A stretch of 64,000 nucleotides of DNA from positions 62,001 to 126,000 of the forward strand of contig NZ_KB904557.1 of the NCBI RefSeq assembly GCF_000380085.1, read 5' to 3'. The position numbers and the translations under genes were made by a program. The notes below the pieces were generated by a model, which saw only the letters and a program-made list of their open reading frames with translations, was not told where the DNA came from and searched no databases. Origin of the DNA: Streptococcus merionis DSM 19192. GTDB taxonomy: Bacteria > Bacillota > Bacilli > Lactobacillales > Streptococcaceae. Within the stretch, counting starts at the first letter, position 1, and the number at the start of each line of letters is the position of its first letter. Positions 1 to 8,845 of the stretch are shown piece by piece.

Positions 1-68
1 TTTTCCGCACGTAACACTGCGATTATCCCCAGGTCCATTATACGTAAGAGTGTCCTTTCTTTTGTCAT
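1..68 (-). CDS. KDPG/KDPGal-type aldolase, N-terminal fragment cut by window edge
   Basis: Only the first 22 codons are in the window. They translate to a start such as MTKERTLLRIMDLGIIAVLR, whose GIIAVLR strand is typical of the first beta strand of 2-dehydro-3-deoxy-phosphogluconate/galactonate aldolases, which split the sugar acid phosphate to pyruvate and glyceraldehyde 3-phosphate. A ribosome site GAAAGGTG lies 6 bases before the ATG. It follows the PTS gene by 28 bases on the same strand, so the two are probably co-transcribed. Family assignment from 22 residues is tentative but fits the sugar-acid dehydratase next door. Confidence 0.6.
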   Translation of the reverse strand, partial: MTKERTLLRIMDLGIIAVLRAE

Positions 69-96
69 AGTAAACACCTTTCTTTTTATACTTATT

Positions 97-1452
97 TCAA
101 TCCTCTTTCATTACAAAATAATATGAAAGGAAAAAAGAAGAAACGAAAGCTACAATCCAACAGATAATCGCATAAACAAAATGAGGACCGATATAAGCTG
201 GAATACTGAAAACACTAGATAAAATATATCCATATAACTTTACACCAAATAAACCAATCAATGCTGAACCAATCGTACTACCTAACGTAGCTGCGATAAA
301 ACTTTTTTTATGTTTGGTTAAAACACCAAATAAAGCCGGTTCTGTAATGCCTAGGAATCCTGAAACAACTGCAGAAAATGCGATTTGCTTTTCGTTTTCT
401 GTTTGATTTTTTTTGAAATATATAGCTAAAGTTGCACCCGTGATTGACAAGTTGGCAACGAACATCATTGGCATTAACATATCCCAACCTTTTGTAGCAA
501 AGTTTTCTAATGCAATCGGGGTCATCGCATGGTGCATTCCTGTCAAAATAGCTATTGGACGAATGGCTCCAACGATAATACCTGCAAAAATTGGTGAGAT
601 ATTAAATAGTCCATCAATGATCCAAGCTAAGCCTTTACCAAGATAAACTCCTGCAGGTCCAATAATTGTTAAACTTAAAAATCCAGTAATAAACAACGCT
701 AGGAATGGTGTTACAACTGCACGCATATATTTAGGGATTTTACTATCAACCCATCGATAAATGTAACTCAATGCTAAAACTGATAAGATGATTGGTATAA
801 TAGATCCTGAATAGTTGAATACACGAACAGGAATAAAACCAAATGGATAGAAGTTAGTAATCTCTCCTGCTTTTGCAGCATCAACCATTGTAGGAAACAT
901 CAACGCAGCAGCTAGAGCAACAGCTAAATATTCATTAGTTTTAAATTTCTTTGCAGCAGATACAGCTGTAAAAAATGGTAAAAATGTAAATACTCCGCTA
1001 GCAATCATATCAATTACTAACACAGTGTCAGACTGGCCATTAATCAACTCTAAGGCAACTAAACCTGAAATAATCCCCTTTAGCATACCTGCACCAGCAA
1101 TCGCTGGGACGATAGGACCAAATACACCAGAAACAACATCCATGAACCATGATATAAAACTTTTTTTCTCCGGAATGTCATCTTCAGGTACTTGGGGTTG
1201 CTGAGCAATTCCTAATATATCTGTTAATTCAGTATAGTACTCATCAACATTAGTACCAATGACAATTTGAAATTGATCCTCTTTTCGATTTATACCGATA
1301 ACTCCATCTAATTGCTCAATATTTTCAGTATTTATCAATGAATAGTTTTTCAAAGAAAACCTTAGTCTCGTCATACAATGCCAAACATTCAAGATATTAC
1401 CTTTACCACCAACGTTAGCAATAATGGTATTTAAAACATCTTTTTTACTCAT
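97..1452 (-). CDS. PTS transporter EIIBC, glucose/sucrose/beta-glucoside superfamily
   Basis: A 451-residue membrane permease of the phosphotransferase system. Residues 1-80 form an EIIB domain with the phospho-acceptor Cys26 in NVWHCMTRLRF. The rest is an EIIC domain with about ten hydrophobic segments and the signature GITEPALFGV near residue 370. No EIIA domain is fused, so a separate IIA must phosphorylate it. The start has ribosome site AAAGGTGG. It is followed by the aldolase fragment and is divergent from a mannonate-dehydratase-like gene, which suggests that it imports a sugar acid or related compound as its phosphate. The substrate cannot be read from sequence alone. Confidence 0.9.
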   Translation of the reverse strand: MSKKDVLNTIIANVGGKGNILNVWHCMTRLRFSLKNYSLINTENIEQLDGVIGINRKEDQFQIVIGTNVDEYYTELTDILGIAQQPQVPEDDIPEKKSFISWFMDVVSGVFGPIVPAIAGAGMLKGIISGLVALELINGQSDTVLVIDMIASGVFTFLPFFTAVSAAKKFKTNEYLAVALAAALMFPTMVDAAKAGEITNFYPFGFIPVRVFNYSGSIIPIILSVLALSYIYRWVDSKIPKYMRAVVTPFLALFITGFLSLTIIGPAGVYLGKGLAWIIDGLFNISPIFAGIIVGAIRPIAILTGMHHAMTPIALENFATKGWDMLMPMMFVANLSITGATLAIYFKKNQTENEKQIAFSAVVSGFLGITEPALFGVLTKHKKSFIAATLGSTIGSALIGLFGVKLYGYILSSVFSIPAYIGPHFVYAIICWIVAFVSSFFLSYYFVMKED

Positions 1453-1566
1453 AAAAAAGCCACCTTTCTCATTTTTGTATTCGCTTTCTATGGATCCAAT
1501 ATACCATATAAGAAATGATTGCGCAAAGCATCAAAAAAAGCCATCTATACTCATTTAACCCTGTTA

Positions 1567-1581
1567 AATCAACGTTTTCAA
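1567..1581 (-). promoter_or_regulatory. candidate cre (CcpA) site
   Basis: Read on the minus strand this is TTGAAAACGTTGATT, which fits the cre consensus WTGNAANCGNWNNCW with one mismatch. It lies about 115 bases upstream of the EIIBC start in the divergent intergenic region, so it could repress either side. Catabolite control is expected for such a locus. Confidence 0.45.
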
Positions 1582-1642
1582 GCACACATCATTTAAAATT
1601 GGACTGGTTATAAATTGATATAACACATAATAAAAAGCCATA

Positions 1643-1671
1643 TTGCTTTACACGAAAAAAAGTGTTTAAAT
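1643..1671 (+). promoter_or_regulatory. candidate promoter with overlapping inverted repeat, dehydratase operon
   Basis: TTGCTT (1643-1648), a 17-base spacer and TTAAAT (1666-1671) form a weak sigma-A-like promoter. Imperfect arms TTTACAC and GTGTTTAAA (1648-1670) occupy the spacer and -10, where a GntR-family repressor such as the one encoded at 2911 could bind. A ribosome site AAGGACAAGGA follows just before the ATG at 1710. Confidence 0.4.
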
Positions 1672-1709
1672 TAAATAAAGACTTTAAATAAGGACAAGGA
1701 ACTATAAAT

Positions 1710-2906
1710 ATGAGATTAAGTGTAATCAAAAATGTCGAATGCTACACATTAAAACCTGATAGACATAACTTAGTTATTGTAAAAGTGACTACTGATGATG
1801 GTATTGAAGGCTGGGGATGTGCCACCTTCCAGCAACGTCCATTAGTCGTGAAATCAATGGTGGAAGATTATTTAAAACCGATTATCATAGGAAAGGTTGC
1901 TGATAATATCGAAGACCTCTGGCATTTGATGATGGTAAATGCATATTGGCGCAATGGTCCTGTTATTAACAACGCTGTTTCAGGAATTGATATAGCACTT
2001 TGGGACATCAAAGCTAAAAAAGCACAAATGCCTCTATATCAATTATTCGGCGGGAAATCGCGGGATGCGATCTCTGCTTATGCTCACGCTGTCGGAGAGA
2101 ACTTAGATGACCTCTTCACTAAAATTGATACGCATCTAGCGACTGGTTATCGCCATATACGGTGTCAAATTGGCTTTTATGGGGGTAATTCAATGGTAGA
2201 AAGACCAGACAATAGTACTCCAGGTGAATACTTTGATCCAGATGACTACCTCTTAAGTACCATTGATATGTTTGCTAAAATCAGAGCAAAGCACGGAAAT
2301 CGTTTTCATATATTACATGATGTTCATGAGCGTCTATCACCAAATCAAGCACTCAGATTTTTAAAAGCAGTAGAACCTTATGCACCATACTTTATTGAAG
2401 ATGTCTTACCCTTAGAACAAAACGCTTGGATGAAACAACTACGTGCGCAGTCCGCAACCCCTATTGCAACTGGAGAATTGTTTAACAATCCTAAAGAATG
2501 GGAATCTCTAATAGCGAACCGTGACATTGATTATATTCGTTGCCATGTTTCTCAAATTGGAGGAATCACTCCAGCATTAAAGTTAGGCCATCTTTGCGAG
2601 CAATTCGGCGTGAAAGTTGCTTGGCATACGCCCTCTGATATTAGTCCTATCGGCGTTGCTGTCAATGTACATTTAAATATCCATCTTCATGCAGCTGCTG
2701 TTCAAGAAAACATTGACTTTAATACAAATACCTTAAGTGTATTTGAACATGCGCCAATTTGTAAAGAAGGGTATTTCTATCCAATCGAAAGGGTAGGTAT
2801 AGGGGTGAGTGTGAATATGGATGAATTAATCAAATTTCCAATTGAATATCGACCACATGAATGGACACAAAGCCGTCTACCAGATGGAACATTAACTACA
2901 CCTTAA
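1710..2906 (+). CDS. enolase-superfamily sugar acid dehydratase, ManD/RspA type
   Basis: A 398-residue member of the mandelate racemase/muconate lactonizing group. The N-terminal capping domain (about 1-115) is followed by the barrel. Metal ligands are visible in the usual order: Asp204 and His206 in HDVHER, Glu230 in FIEDVLP, Glu256 in ATGELF, and catalytic His306 in AWHTPSD. The Arg151...Tyr157 pair (RCQIGFYGG) fits characterised D-mannonate dehydratases (ManD), which yield 2-keto-3-deoxygluconate. The alternative is a galactonate or gluconate dehydratase. Divergence from a PTS and a KDPG-type aldolase suggests one sugar-acid pathway. No kinase gene is visible, so the acid may enter already phosphorylated. 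Confidence 0.85.
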   Translation: MRLSVIKNVECYTLKPDRHNLVIVKVTTDDGIEGWGCATFQQRPLVVKSMVEDYLKPIIIGKVADNIEDLWHLMMVNAYWRNGPVINNAVSGIDIALWDIKAKKAQMPLYQLFGGKSRDAISAYAHAVGENLDDLFTKIDTHLATGYRHIRCQIGFYGGNSMVERPDNSTPGEYFDPDDYLLSTIDMFAKIRAKHGNRFHILHDVHERLSPNQALRFLKAVEPYAPYFIEDVLPLEQNAWMKQLRAQSATPIATGELFNNPKEWESLIANRDIDYIRCHVSQIGGITPALKLGHLCEQFGVKVAWHTPSDISPIGVAVNVHLNIHLHAAAVQENIDFNTNTLSVFEHAPICKEGYFYPIERVGIGVSVNMDELIKFPIEYRPHEWTQSRLPDGTLTTP

Positions 2907-2910
2907 ACAT

Positions 2911-3627
2911 ATGAAAAATACAAAACAACATTTTATTATTCAGGATTTACTCAGTAAAATTTATTCAAAGAAATTCAAAGAGGATAAATTACCTACCCAA
3001 CGCGCACTCGCAACTCAATATGAAGTATCTCGTTACACGATTCAACAATGCTTGAAACAACTCAAACAAATGGGGATTGTCAACATGATACAAGGAGACG
3101 GAATCTATATTAATAAATCAAATCTAAAAAATACTCTGATTTATAACTCTATGACAGAGACTCCCTATAGAGATATTGAATCAAAATGTATTCTTTTACA
3201 AAAAATTGATGCAAACCAAGATTTAGCAAATATTTTTAACATTAAATATGGTGATTCACTTTGGGAATTTAAACGTATTCGAATCGTTAATTTCGAGATT
3301 AAGCAATTGGAGCACACGTACTTACCTTGCTATTTATTTCCATATTTATCTATAGATGATATTGAAGGATCAATTCAAGATTTTGTAAAATCCTATGATT
3401 TATCAATTTCTCATTCAATGAAACAATATCGTCCTATCAATTTAACGCGTGAACAAAGTGAGTTGTTCATGCGAAAAAAAGGATTTGCTGCCATGCAAAT
3501 TCTTAACCATGGTATTTTACAATCAGGGGAAATATTTGAATACAGTGAAATAATTGCAGTCAATTTTGAGAGCGTATTTTATGTACCATTTGATAAAAAA
3601 CATCATAATGACCGACTTAACTACTAA
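2911..3627 (+). CDS. GntR family transcriptional regulator (UTRA ligand domain)
   Basis: A 238-residue regulator. Residues about 1-70 form a winged helix of GntR type (LPTQRALATQYEVSRYTIQQCLKQLKQMGI, recognised by the PTQRALA...SRYTI pattern), followed by a UTRA-like effector domain with the expected LWEFKRIR and YLPCYLFPYL strands. It starts 4 bases after the dehydratase stop and has no clear ribosome site, so translation may be coupled. It likely senses a phosphorylated sugar and controls both arms of this divergent locus. A terminator follows at 3668. Confidence 0.85.
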   Translation: MKNTKQHFIIQDLLSKIYSKKFKEDKLPTQRALATQYEVSRYTIQQCLKQLKQMGIVNMIQGDGIYINKSNLKNTLIYNSMTETPYRDIESKCILLQKIDANQDLANIFNIKYGDSLWEFKRIRIVNFEIKQLEHTYLPCYLFPYLSIDDIEGSIQDFVKSYDLSISHSMKQYRPINLTREQSELFMRKKGFAAMQILNHGILQSGEIFEYSEIIAVNFESVFYVPFDKKHHNDRLNY

Positions 3628-3667
3628 TCAAATGACTGTTTAATAAATGGAAGCTAAAAATCTTATC

Positions 3668-3700
3668 AGCCACCTGTGAATCTGGTGGTTTTCTTCTTTT
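3668..3700 (+). terminator. rho-independent terminator after GntR gene
   Basis: Stem CCACC (3670-3674) with GGTGG (3684-3688) is followed by TTTTCTTCTTTT. It ends the plus-strand dehydratase-regulator operon. Confidence 0.7.
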
Positions 3701-3720
3701 CATCTTCGAGAAAGCCATAA

Positions 3721-3750
3721 CAAAAACAGGCGCCTTCTGACACCTGCTGT
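3721..3750 (-). terminator. rho-independent terminator after yhbY
   Basis: On the minus strand CAGGTG (3746-3741) pairs with CGCCTG (3732-3727), followed by a run of T. It lies 8 bases past the yhbY stop and closes the yqeG-yqeH-yhbY operon. Confidence 0.7.
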
Positions 3751-3757
3751 TTCCTTA

Positions 3758-4069
3758 TTACAACGCTTTAATCTTGACCGACAGTTTGCGGTTTTCTTTC
3801 TTGGCGGATTGTTTATAGAGGATGAGAATGCGACCGATTTTCTGCACCGTGTCTACACCGATTTCGTCTTCTAGGATTTCAGCGACCTCATGAATGTCCT
3901 CATCCGTGTTTTGAAGCAGGGTCAGCTTGATCAGCTCACGCGCATCCAGCGCATTGCGGACAGAAGTCTTAATCTCATTGGTCAGACCGTTCTTGCCGAC
4001 CTGCACAATCGGCTTAAGACTGTGAGCTTGACTGTTTAGAAAAGCTCGTTGTTTAGATGTTAATGTCAT
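3758..4069 (-). CDS. yhbY: YhbY family CRM-domain RNA-binding protein
   Basis: A 103-residue protein with the CRM fold, including the conserved loop IVQVGKNGLT near residue 22 and the DAREL...ILEDEIG pattern. Family members bind pre-50S ribosomal particles. The start chosen is ATG 4069 (MTLTSKQRAFL) because it has AAAGAAGAT in front and matches the family's usual length; an in-frame start 45 bases upstream would add an unlikely leader. It follows yqeH by 62 bases. In many streptococci nadD and yqeK follow; here a terminator and an unrelated locus follow instead. Confidence 0.9.
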   Translation of the reverse strand: MTLTSKQRAFLNSQAHSLKPIVQVGKNGLTNEIKTSVRNALDARELIKLTLLQNTDEDIHEVAEILEDEIGVDTVQKIGRILILYKQSAKKENRKLSVKIKAL

Positions 4070-4131
4070 ATTTATCTTCTTTCTTTTTGGAAAAATAGCA
4101 GAGCGGTGATTCATTCTCGTGACCGCAGGCC

Positions 4132-5241
4132 TTATATCAGTGCCTTACGGATTACGACATCAACGCCTTCAGGTGCCCAGCCAGCAACAACCGCAGGGCC
4201 TGTCACACGAATCCAGCCCAGACCTGAAAAGACGATGTCCGTCTTTTCTTTGATAGAAAACTCATGGCAAACAAGCGAGGGCAGAGCTGCCAGTTCTTCT
4301 TGACTTGGAGGCGTCAGCAAGCTCCCCGCATGCTTGGCATAGAAGTCTGTCGCTCCCTCAAGTTTTGTCCTGTGGAGCGTCAGCTCATTGTCAAAATAAG
4401 CCGTAAAGCCCTGCTTATCACCTGTGATAAAGTCAAAGCGCCCCAGACCGCCTAGAAAGAGGGTCTGTCCAGAATTGAGCTGGTAAGTTTTGGGCTTAAT
4501 TTCCTTGCGAGGAGAAATGTACTTGAGGTTCTTGGCGCTCAAATAGTGGGCCATCTGGTGGCGATGAATAATCCCTGGCGTATCAAAGATATAGCTTCCA
4601 TCATCCAATGGAATCTCAATCTTATCCAGAGTCGTTCCAGGGAAGCGCGAGGTAGTGATGACGTCTTTATCCCCAGTAAGTTCCTGAATCATGGCATTGA
4701 TCAAGGTTGATTTTCCAACATTAGTCACGCCAACCACATAGACATCACGGCCACGTCTGGCATTTTCAATGTGGTGAATGAGCTCCTTGATAGCATGTTT
4801 ATTTTGGGCACTCGTTAAGACCACATCAACAGGTCGCAAACCAACCTCGTGAGCCCGCTCTGTCAACCATTGGGTGACTTTACTGTCTTTGACAGACTTG
4901 GGCAAGATGTCCTTTTTGTTGCCGACGAGAAGCACATCATTACCAGAGACGAAGCGAGCCAAGCCAGGTATGACAGAACCATTAAAGTCAAAAATATCAA
5001 TGACATTGACAACCAGAGCATCACTGTCTCCAACTTCATGCAGCAAACGAATGAAGTCATCATCAGTCATATTGACATCACTAATGTCATTATAATGACG
5101 AAGACGGAAACAACGCTGGCAATAGAGTTGACCTGTCTCCAAGCCTTTTTCCAAAGCTGCCTTAGGTGTAAATCCTGCCTTGTCCTTATCTTTTGTTTGA
5201 ATTTGCGCACCACAGCCGATGCAATAAATCGTTTCTTCCAT
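4132..5241 (-). CDS. yqeH: ribosome biogenesis GTPase YqeH
   Basis: A 369-residue circularly permuted GTPase needed for 30S subunit assembly. The N-terminus has a zinc finger with two cysteine pairs (CIGCG and CQRC). The GTPase motifs are in permuted order: G4 VGNKKD, then G1 GVTNVGKSTL, then G3 DTPGI, which is diagnostic. Start ATG 5241 (MEETIYCIGCG) was chosen because AGGAAAG overlapping the yqeG stop precedes it and the family begins there. Coupling with yqeG is likely, since the start lies 7 bases past the yqeG stop. Confidence 0.95.
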   Translation of the reverse strand: MEETIYCIGCGAQIQTKDKDKAGFTPKAALEKGLETGQLYCQRCFRLRHYNDISDVNMTDDDFIRLLHEVGDSDALVVNVIDIFDFNGSVIPGLARFVSGNDVLLVGNKKDILPKSVKDSKVTQWLTERAHEVGLRPVDVVLTSAQNKHAIKELIHHIENARRGRDVYVVGVTNVGKSTLINAMIQELTGDKDVITTSRFPGTTLDKIEIPLDDGSYIFDTPGIIHRHQMAHYLSAKNLKYISPRKEIKPKTYQLNSGQTLFLGGLGRFDFITGDKQGFTAYFDNELTLHRTKLEGATDFYAKHAGSLLTPPSQEELAALPSLVCHEFSIKEKTDIVFSGLGWIRVTGPAVVAGWAPEGVDVVIRKALI

Positions 5242-5248
5242 GACTTTC

Positions 5249-5776
5249 CTATAAATTCTTCTTGTAATCAATCGGACCGTACTTAGCCACGATACGCTTC
5301 ATCATTTCGCGCTCACGCATGCGGTTCAATTTTGTCTTGTTAGAGTCGGTTTGAACTAAAGGGCGCACCAAAATGGAGCGAATCCCGGCTCGATGAGCAG
5401 CACGAATATCGGTCATGAGCTGATCCCCAACCATGACCACTTCTTCTGGCAAAATCTTGTGACGCGCCAAAGCCTTGCGAATGCCAAAGTTAAAAGGTTT
5501 CATGGACCAGGAAACATAGTCAATATCAAACTTTTCCACCGCTCGACGCACACGATCTGTGGTGTTATTAGACACAACGACAACTTTGATCCCTGCATCT
5601 CGCATATCGTGCAACCACTTCTTCATCTCAGGCGTTCCGTCAGGATTGTTCCAGGCGATTAGCGTATTGTCCAAATCAACCAAAACCGCACGAATGCCAT
5701 GCTTTTCCAAGTCTTCAACTTTTAAATCATAAACCGCATCAATCGCAAACGTTGGAATGTACTTTTCTATTGCCAC
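5249..5776 (-). CDS. yqeG: YqeG family HAD IIIA phosphatase
   Basis: A 175-residue HAD-superfamily protein with motif I VLVDLDNTLI, motif II in VVVSNNT and motif III in MVGDQLMTDI. The genuine start is probably GTG 5776 (MAIEKYIPTF), which sits 5 bases behind GGAGAA; the longer TTG start at 5788 would place the ribosome site inside the gene. It is first in the operon with yqeH and yhbY. Its substrate is not established. An unusually long leader precedes it (see 5847). Confidence 0.9.
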   Translation of the reverse strand: MAIEKYIPTFAIDAVYDLKVEDLEKHGIRAVLVDLDNTLIAWNNPDGTPEMKKWLHDMRDAGIKVVVVSNNTTDRVRRAVEKFDIDYVSWSMKPFNFGIRKALARHKILPEEVVMVGDQLMTDIRAAHRAGIRSILVRPLVQTDSNKTKLNRMREREMMKRIVAKYGPIDYKKNL

Positions 5777-5846
5777 AGCTTTCTCCAAATTCAGTTCTTA
5801 TCCCTTATTCTCTGAAAATCAAACACTAGCCTTGTTAACTCTCCTT

Positions 5847-5903
5847 GCAGATGTTTCTCGCGTCTCCATTTAAAAAACAAGATGTTCTATCCACAACATC
5901 TGC
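5847..5903 (-). promoter_or_regulatory. candidate transcription attenuator in yqeG leader
   Basis: In minus-strand RNA, AGATGTT (5901-5895) pairs with AACATCT (5886-5880) across an 8-base loop and is followed by TGTTTTTT, which is a terminator. The same 5' arm extended to GCAGATGTT can instead pair with AACATCTGC at 5855-5847, nine base pairs that would exclude the terminator. The element lies between the likely promoter (6038) and yqeG, the arrangement of an attenuator. I do not recognise a known riboswitch or T-box core. Confidence 0.5.
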
Positions 5904-6037
5904 GTCCCTTTTTCACACAGTGCTTAGCCCGAATTTAACTAGTTTACTTTTTAATTTTTATTGAGCATTAGTCAAACCTGACATTCTCAGTAGTTTAGAG
6001 ATACGACCCGACTAAGGCTTGATTTTCTTTGAACTTT

Positions 6038-6048
6038 ATTTTACCACA
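6038..6048 (-). promoter_or_regulatory. extended -10 promoter for yqeG operon
   Basis: Minus strand TGTGGTAAAAT is an extended -10 (TG-n-TAAAAT) like those before fba and tkt in this window. No good -35 is seen. It would give a leader of about 255 bases before yqeG. Confidence 0.45.
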
Positions 6049-6157
6049 AATAGCTCTGAAAAGATAGCTACATCACACCCACGGCAAACATATGAAGCAG
6101 GTAAGTGCTTTGAATTATTTGTGTACGTGAAAAATCTAGTCTCCTATCAAAAGCTAT

Positions 6158-6200
6158 AAAAGAAACGAGACTGAGTATCTTGTCTCAGCCTCGTTTCTTG
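6158..6200 (-). terminator. long hairpin terminator downstream of pepO
   Basis: Arms AAACGAGACTGAG and CTCAGCCTCGTTT flank an 8-base loop; on the minus strand a T-rich tail follows. Its flank (AAGCTATAAAAGAAACGAGACTG) resembles the dispersed repeat copies at 33.8 and 47.4 kb, so the terminator probably derives from that family. Confidence 0.65.
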
Positions 6201-6269
6201 AGATGTTTTGGCCTTACTCTTGTTTCAGCTTTGATACCAAAACATTTAAAGACCTTTCATTTCTTGACT

Positions 6270-8261
6270 TTACCAGACGCTTACTCGGTCTTTTGGCGGC
6301 AAATACATGTTATCCCCTTCTTTGATGTCGTATGTTTCGTAGAAGGCATCCATATTTTTCAATTGCACGTTAACGCGCAGCTCATTTGGCGCATGTGTGT
6401 CTAAAAGCAAGAGTCGGCTGTATTCCTCAGTAGCCTTGATTCGCCAAACCTTAGCCCAGCTCTCAAAGAATTTGGTCAAATCAGCATCTGACTTAGCCGT
6501 TTGAAGAGCCTCCAAGGAGGCTGATAAACCGCCTGCATCAGCGATATTTTCACCGACAGTCAGGGCCCCGTTCACCTTACCACCATAAATCTCAATGCCA
6601 TCCCACTGGTCAATGACAGCCTGTGTTTTTTCTTCAAAGGCTGCAAAATCTTTCTTGGTCCACCAGTTGTTAAGGTTGCCTTCCTTGTCAAACAGCGCTC
6701 CATTATCATCGAAAGCGTGGGTGATTTCATGGCCAATAACCGCACCAATACCTCCCATGTTTTCTTCCATTGTCTGGTCTTTGCTGTACATTGGCGCTTG
6801 CAAAATGGCCGCTGGAAAAACAATACTATTGCTCGTCGGATCGTAAAAAGCATTGATGACAAAGGATTCAGCGAACCATTCTGTCTTATCAATCGGCTCT
6901 GAGAAGTCCTTAAAGCTCTCTTGTATTGAGCGTTTTGTCAATGCCATAAGGTTTTCAAAAAGTGACTTGGACTCATCAACTGTCATCAAATGTATTTCTT
7001 CTGAAACATCTTCGGGATAGCCGACATAGTAAGTCATGGCATTTAGTTTTTCAATAGCTTTCTCAACAGTCTCTTTTGAAAGCCAGTCATTCTTAGAAAG
7101 ACGTTCACGATAAATCTCAATGATATTTTCAATCATGCTAGTCACATCTTCTTTGGCTTCATTGCCAAAATAATTTTGACCATAGTAAACGCTCATAACG
7201 TCTGAGTAAAGGCGCATTGTCATCTGATAAGCCGCTTCTTCCTTAGATGGTGCTTCTTTTATGCCATTTAGGGTGAGGCTGTACTCAGCACTAGCAAGAC
7301 GCAATTCTTCTGTGAGGTAAGACGCACTGGACAACAATTCATTGACCACAATCCAAGACTTCAAAAGTTCAAAGTTATCCTCATTCACAATCTCATCAAA
7401 ATGCTCAAAGTATGCTGGCGTTCCAACATTAAAACGGTCTAATTCTTGACCGACAAGACCATTAGCTAGGCTTGCAAAATCAATAGTCTTTGAATAGGCC
7501 TTCAAGTCAGCAGCAGTTCGGATATTGTGCTGACTCTCAATATCCGCAAGCTCTTCACTGCTTGGAACGTAGGGAACTAGCAAAGCATCAAAAGCAATAG
7601 CTTGGTCAATCATTTTTTCTGCTTCTTTTTCTTTGTAGCCCATCAAGGAGAGAACCTTTAAACTGGTTGACTTGTAAAGTTCCAAAATCTGCTCTTTTGT
7701 CTCTTTATCATCGTAATAGCTCACATCTGGCAAGATGGTTGACGGTGAGGAAAGCTCAATGATTCGAGAAGAGGTATCTTCTAAATTTTGACCCACTCCT
7801 AAAGCAAAAGGCAAGGTCGTGTTTTGAAGCACCATATCTGGAGCTTTATTCACTAGATCTTCAAGAGATTTGAGATTTTTGAGCTGATCTATGTAGGCTT
7901 TTACAGGCTCCAAACCTTCTTTTTCACGGCGATCAAAATCATTGACCAACTGGTAGAATTGAAGCATCTCTGGGACACCCTCAACATCAGAACTTTTCTT
8001 TCCACTCGCCAGTTGAGCAAGGTCGGACTTTAAGGCATCGTCAATACTTTCCTGAACTTCGCTAAAAGCATCTGTTGCTGGCATATCACTTGGAATCTCC
8101 GCCTTTTCAAGCCATTCTTTGTTAATGGCCTGATAAAAATTTGAAGACACGGTCGCATTTTTATCGACCGACGTTGTCTGGCCAGATTGACAAGCCGTTA
8201 GCAGTAGCGCTCCCGATGATACGAGAAGAGCCATCAGTTTAGCAATTTTTCTTGTTTTCAT
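6270..8261 (-). CDS. pepO: M13 family zinc metallopeptidase PepO, lipoprotein
   Basis: A 663-residue endopeptidase of the neprilysin family. The N-terminus is a lipoprotein signal with lipobox LLTAC (Cys24), so the enzyme is anchored outside the membrane. Catalytic signatures are NAFYDP, the zinc motif GHEITH and the third ligand in GENIADAGG, and the C-terminus ends in tryptophan as usual for M13. The full family length is present. In streptococci PepO proteins degrade peptides and have been linked to host protein binding. It stands alone, with its own terminator downstream. Confidence 0.95.
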   Translation of the reverse strand: MKTRKIAKLMALLVSSGALLLTACQSGQTTSVDKNATVSSNFYQAINKEWLEKAEIPSDMPATDAFSEVQESIDDALKSDLAQLASGKKSSDVEGVPEMLQFYQLVNDFDRREKEGLEPVKAYIDQLKNLKSLEDLVNKAPDMVLQNTTLPFALGVGQNLEDTSSRIIELSSPSTILPDVSYYDDKETKEQILELYKSTSLKVLSLMGYKEKEAEKMIDQAIAFDALLVPYVPSSEELADIESQHNIRTAADLKAYSKTIDFASLANGLVGQELDRFNVGTPAYFEHFDEIVNEDNFELLKSWIVVNELLSSASYLTEELRLASAEYSLTLNGIKEAPSKEEAAYQMTMRLYSDVMSVYYGQNYFGNEAKEDVTSMIENIIEIYRERLSKNDWLSKETVEKAIEKLNAMTYYVGYPEDVSEEIHLMTVDESKSLFENLMALTKRSIQESFKDFSEPIDKTEWFAESFVINAFYDPTSNSIVFPAAILQAPMYSKDQTMEENMGGIGAVIGHEITHAFDDNGALFDKEGNLNNWWTKKDFAAFEEKTQAVIDQWDGIEIYGGKVNGALTVGENIADAGGLSASLEALQTAKSDADLTKFFESWAKVWRIKATEEYSRLLLLDTHAPNELRVNVQLKNMDAFYETYDIKEGDNMYLPPKDRVSVW

Positions 8262-8845
8262 ATTGCAAGAACTCCTTCTTTATGTACTAGAATAATAACA
8301 CAATTATCGATTTTTGACAAGGTATTTTTTTGATAATTCCTTATTTTTTTAAAATTGAAAACCTAACGATAGTCTAGCTTAGAAAACGCTCTCTTCTCTA
8401 TCGCTATCAAGTGGTCTTCGAAAACTCTAAAAACAGTAAAACTGCATGAAGCCTTCGGTGAATAACCAGTGCTTTCATGCAGTTTTTAATGATTTAACTA
8501 ATGCTTAGCCAATTCAAAATTTACTTTTCTTGAAGAGTGCTCTTAGGAGTTTCATTGCTGATTTTTGAGATTTAGGCTCAAAAGGACTATGGTGAAACGC
8601 CACTTATTTGCTCGCGTTGTTCAGCCATTTTTGAGCACTATATATTTATTTTGACAACAGTTAGAAAATCAGCTATTGGATCTTGAATTGAAATAACAAA
8701 CCTGCTCAGCCTTGCGACAGCGGAGTAATAACATCGATTGCTTTGAAATGACAACTTTTCCCATTTCTTTGAATCGAAAGTGGATTCTCCTGATTCAATC
8801 AGGTATAAATTTCTGTGACACTCGGACTATGTAATAGAGCTGTCC
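8262..8845. other. intergenic region between pepC and pepO
   Basis: No open reading frame with a ribosome site was found in these 584 bases. It holds the pepO promoter region at its left end, a strong hairpin at 8438-8487, and AT-rich sequence of unknown role. Confidence 0.5.
8438..8487 (-). terminator. hairpin terminator, shared sequence with the tig terminator
   Basis: Arms AAACTGCATGAA(GC) and (GC)TTTCATGCAGTTT, with T-rich tails both ways. The arms and the flanking AAACTCTAAAAACA are nearly the same as at 57.05-57.12 kb, so this is a repeated terminator. It is about 360 bases past pepC. Confidence 0.65.

Noticed and set aside
5777..6043. T-box or known riboswitch in the yqeG leader
   Set aside because: No T-box AGGGTGGNACCGCG motif and no recognised aptamer core; kept only as an attenuator candidate.
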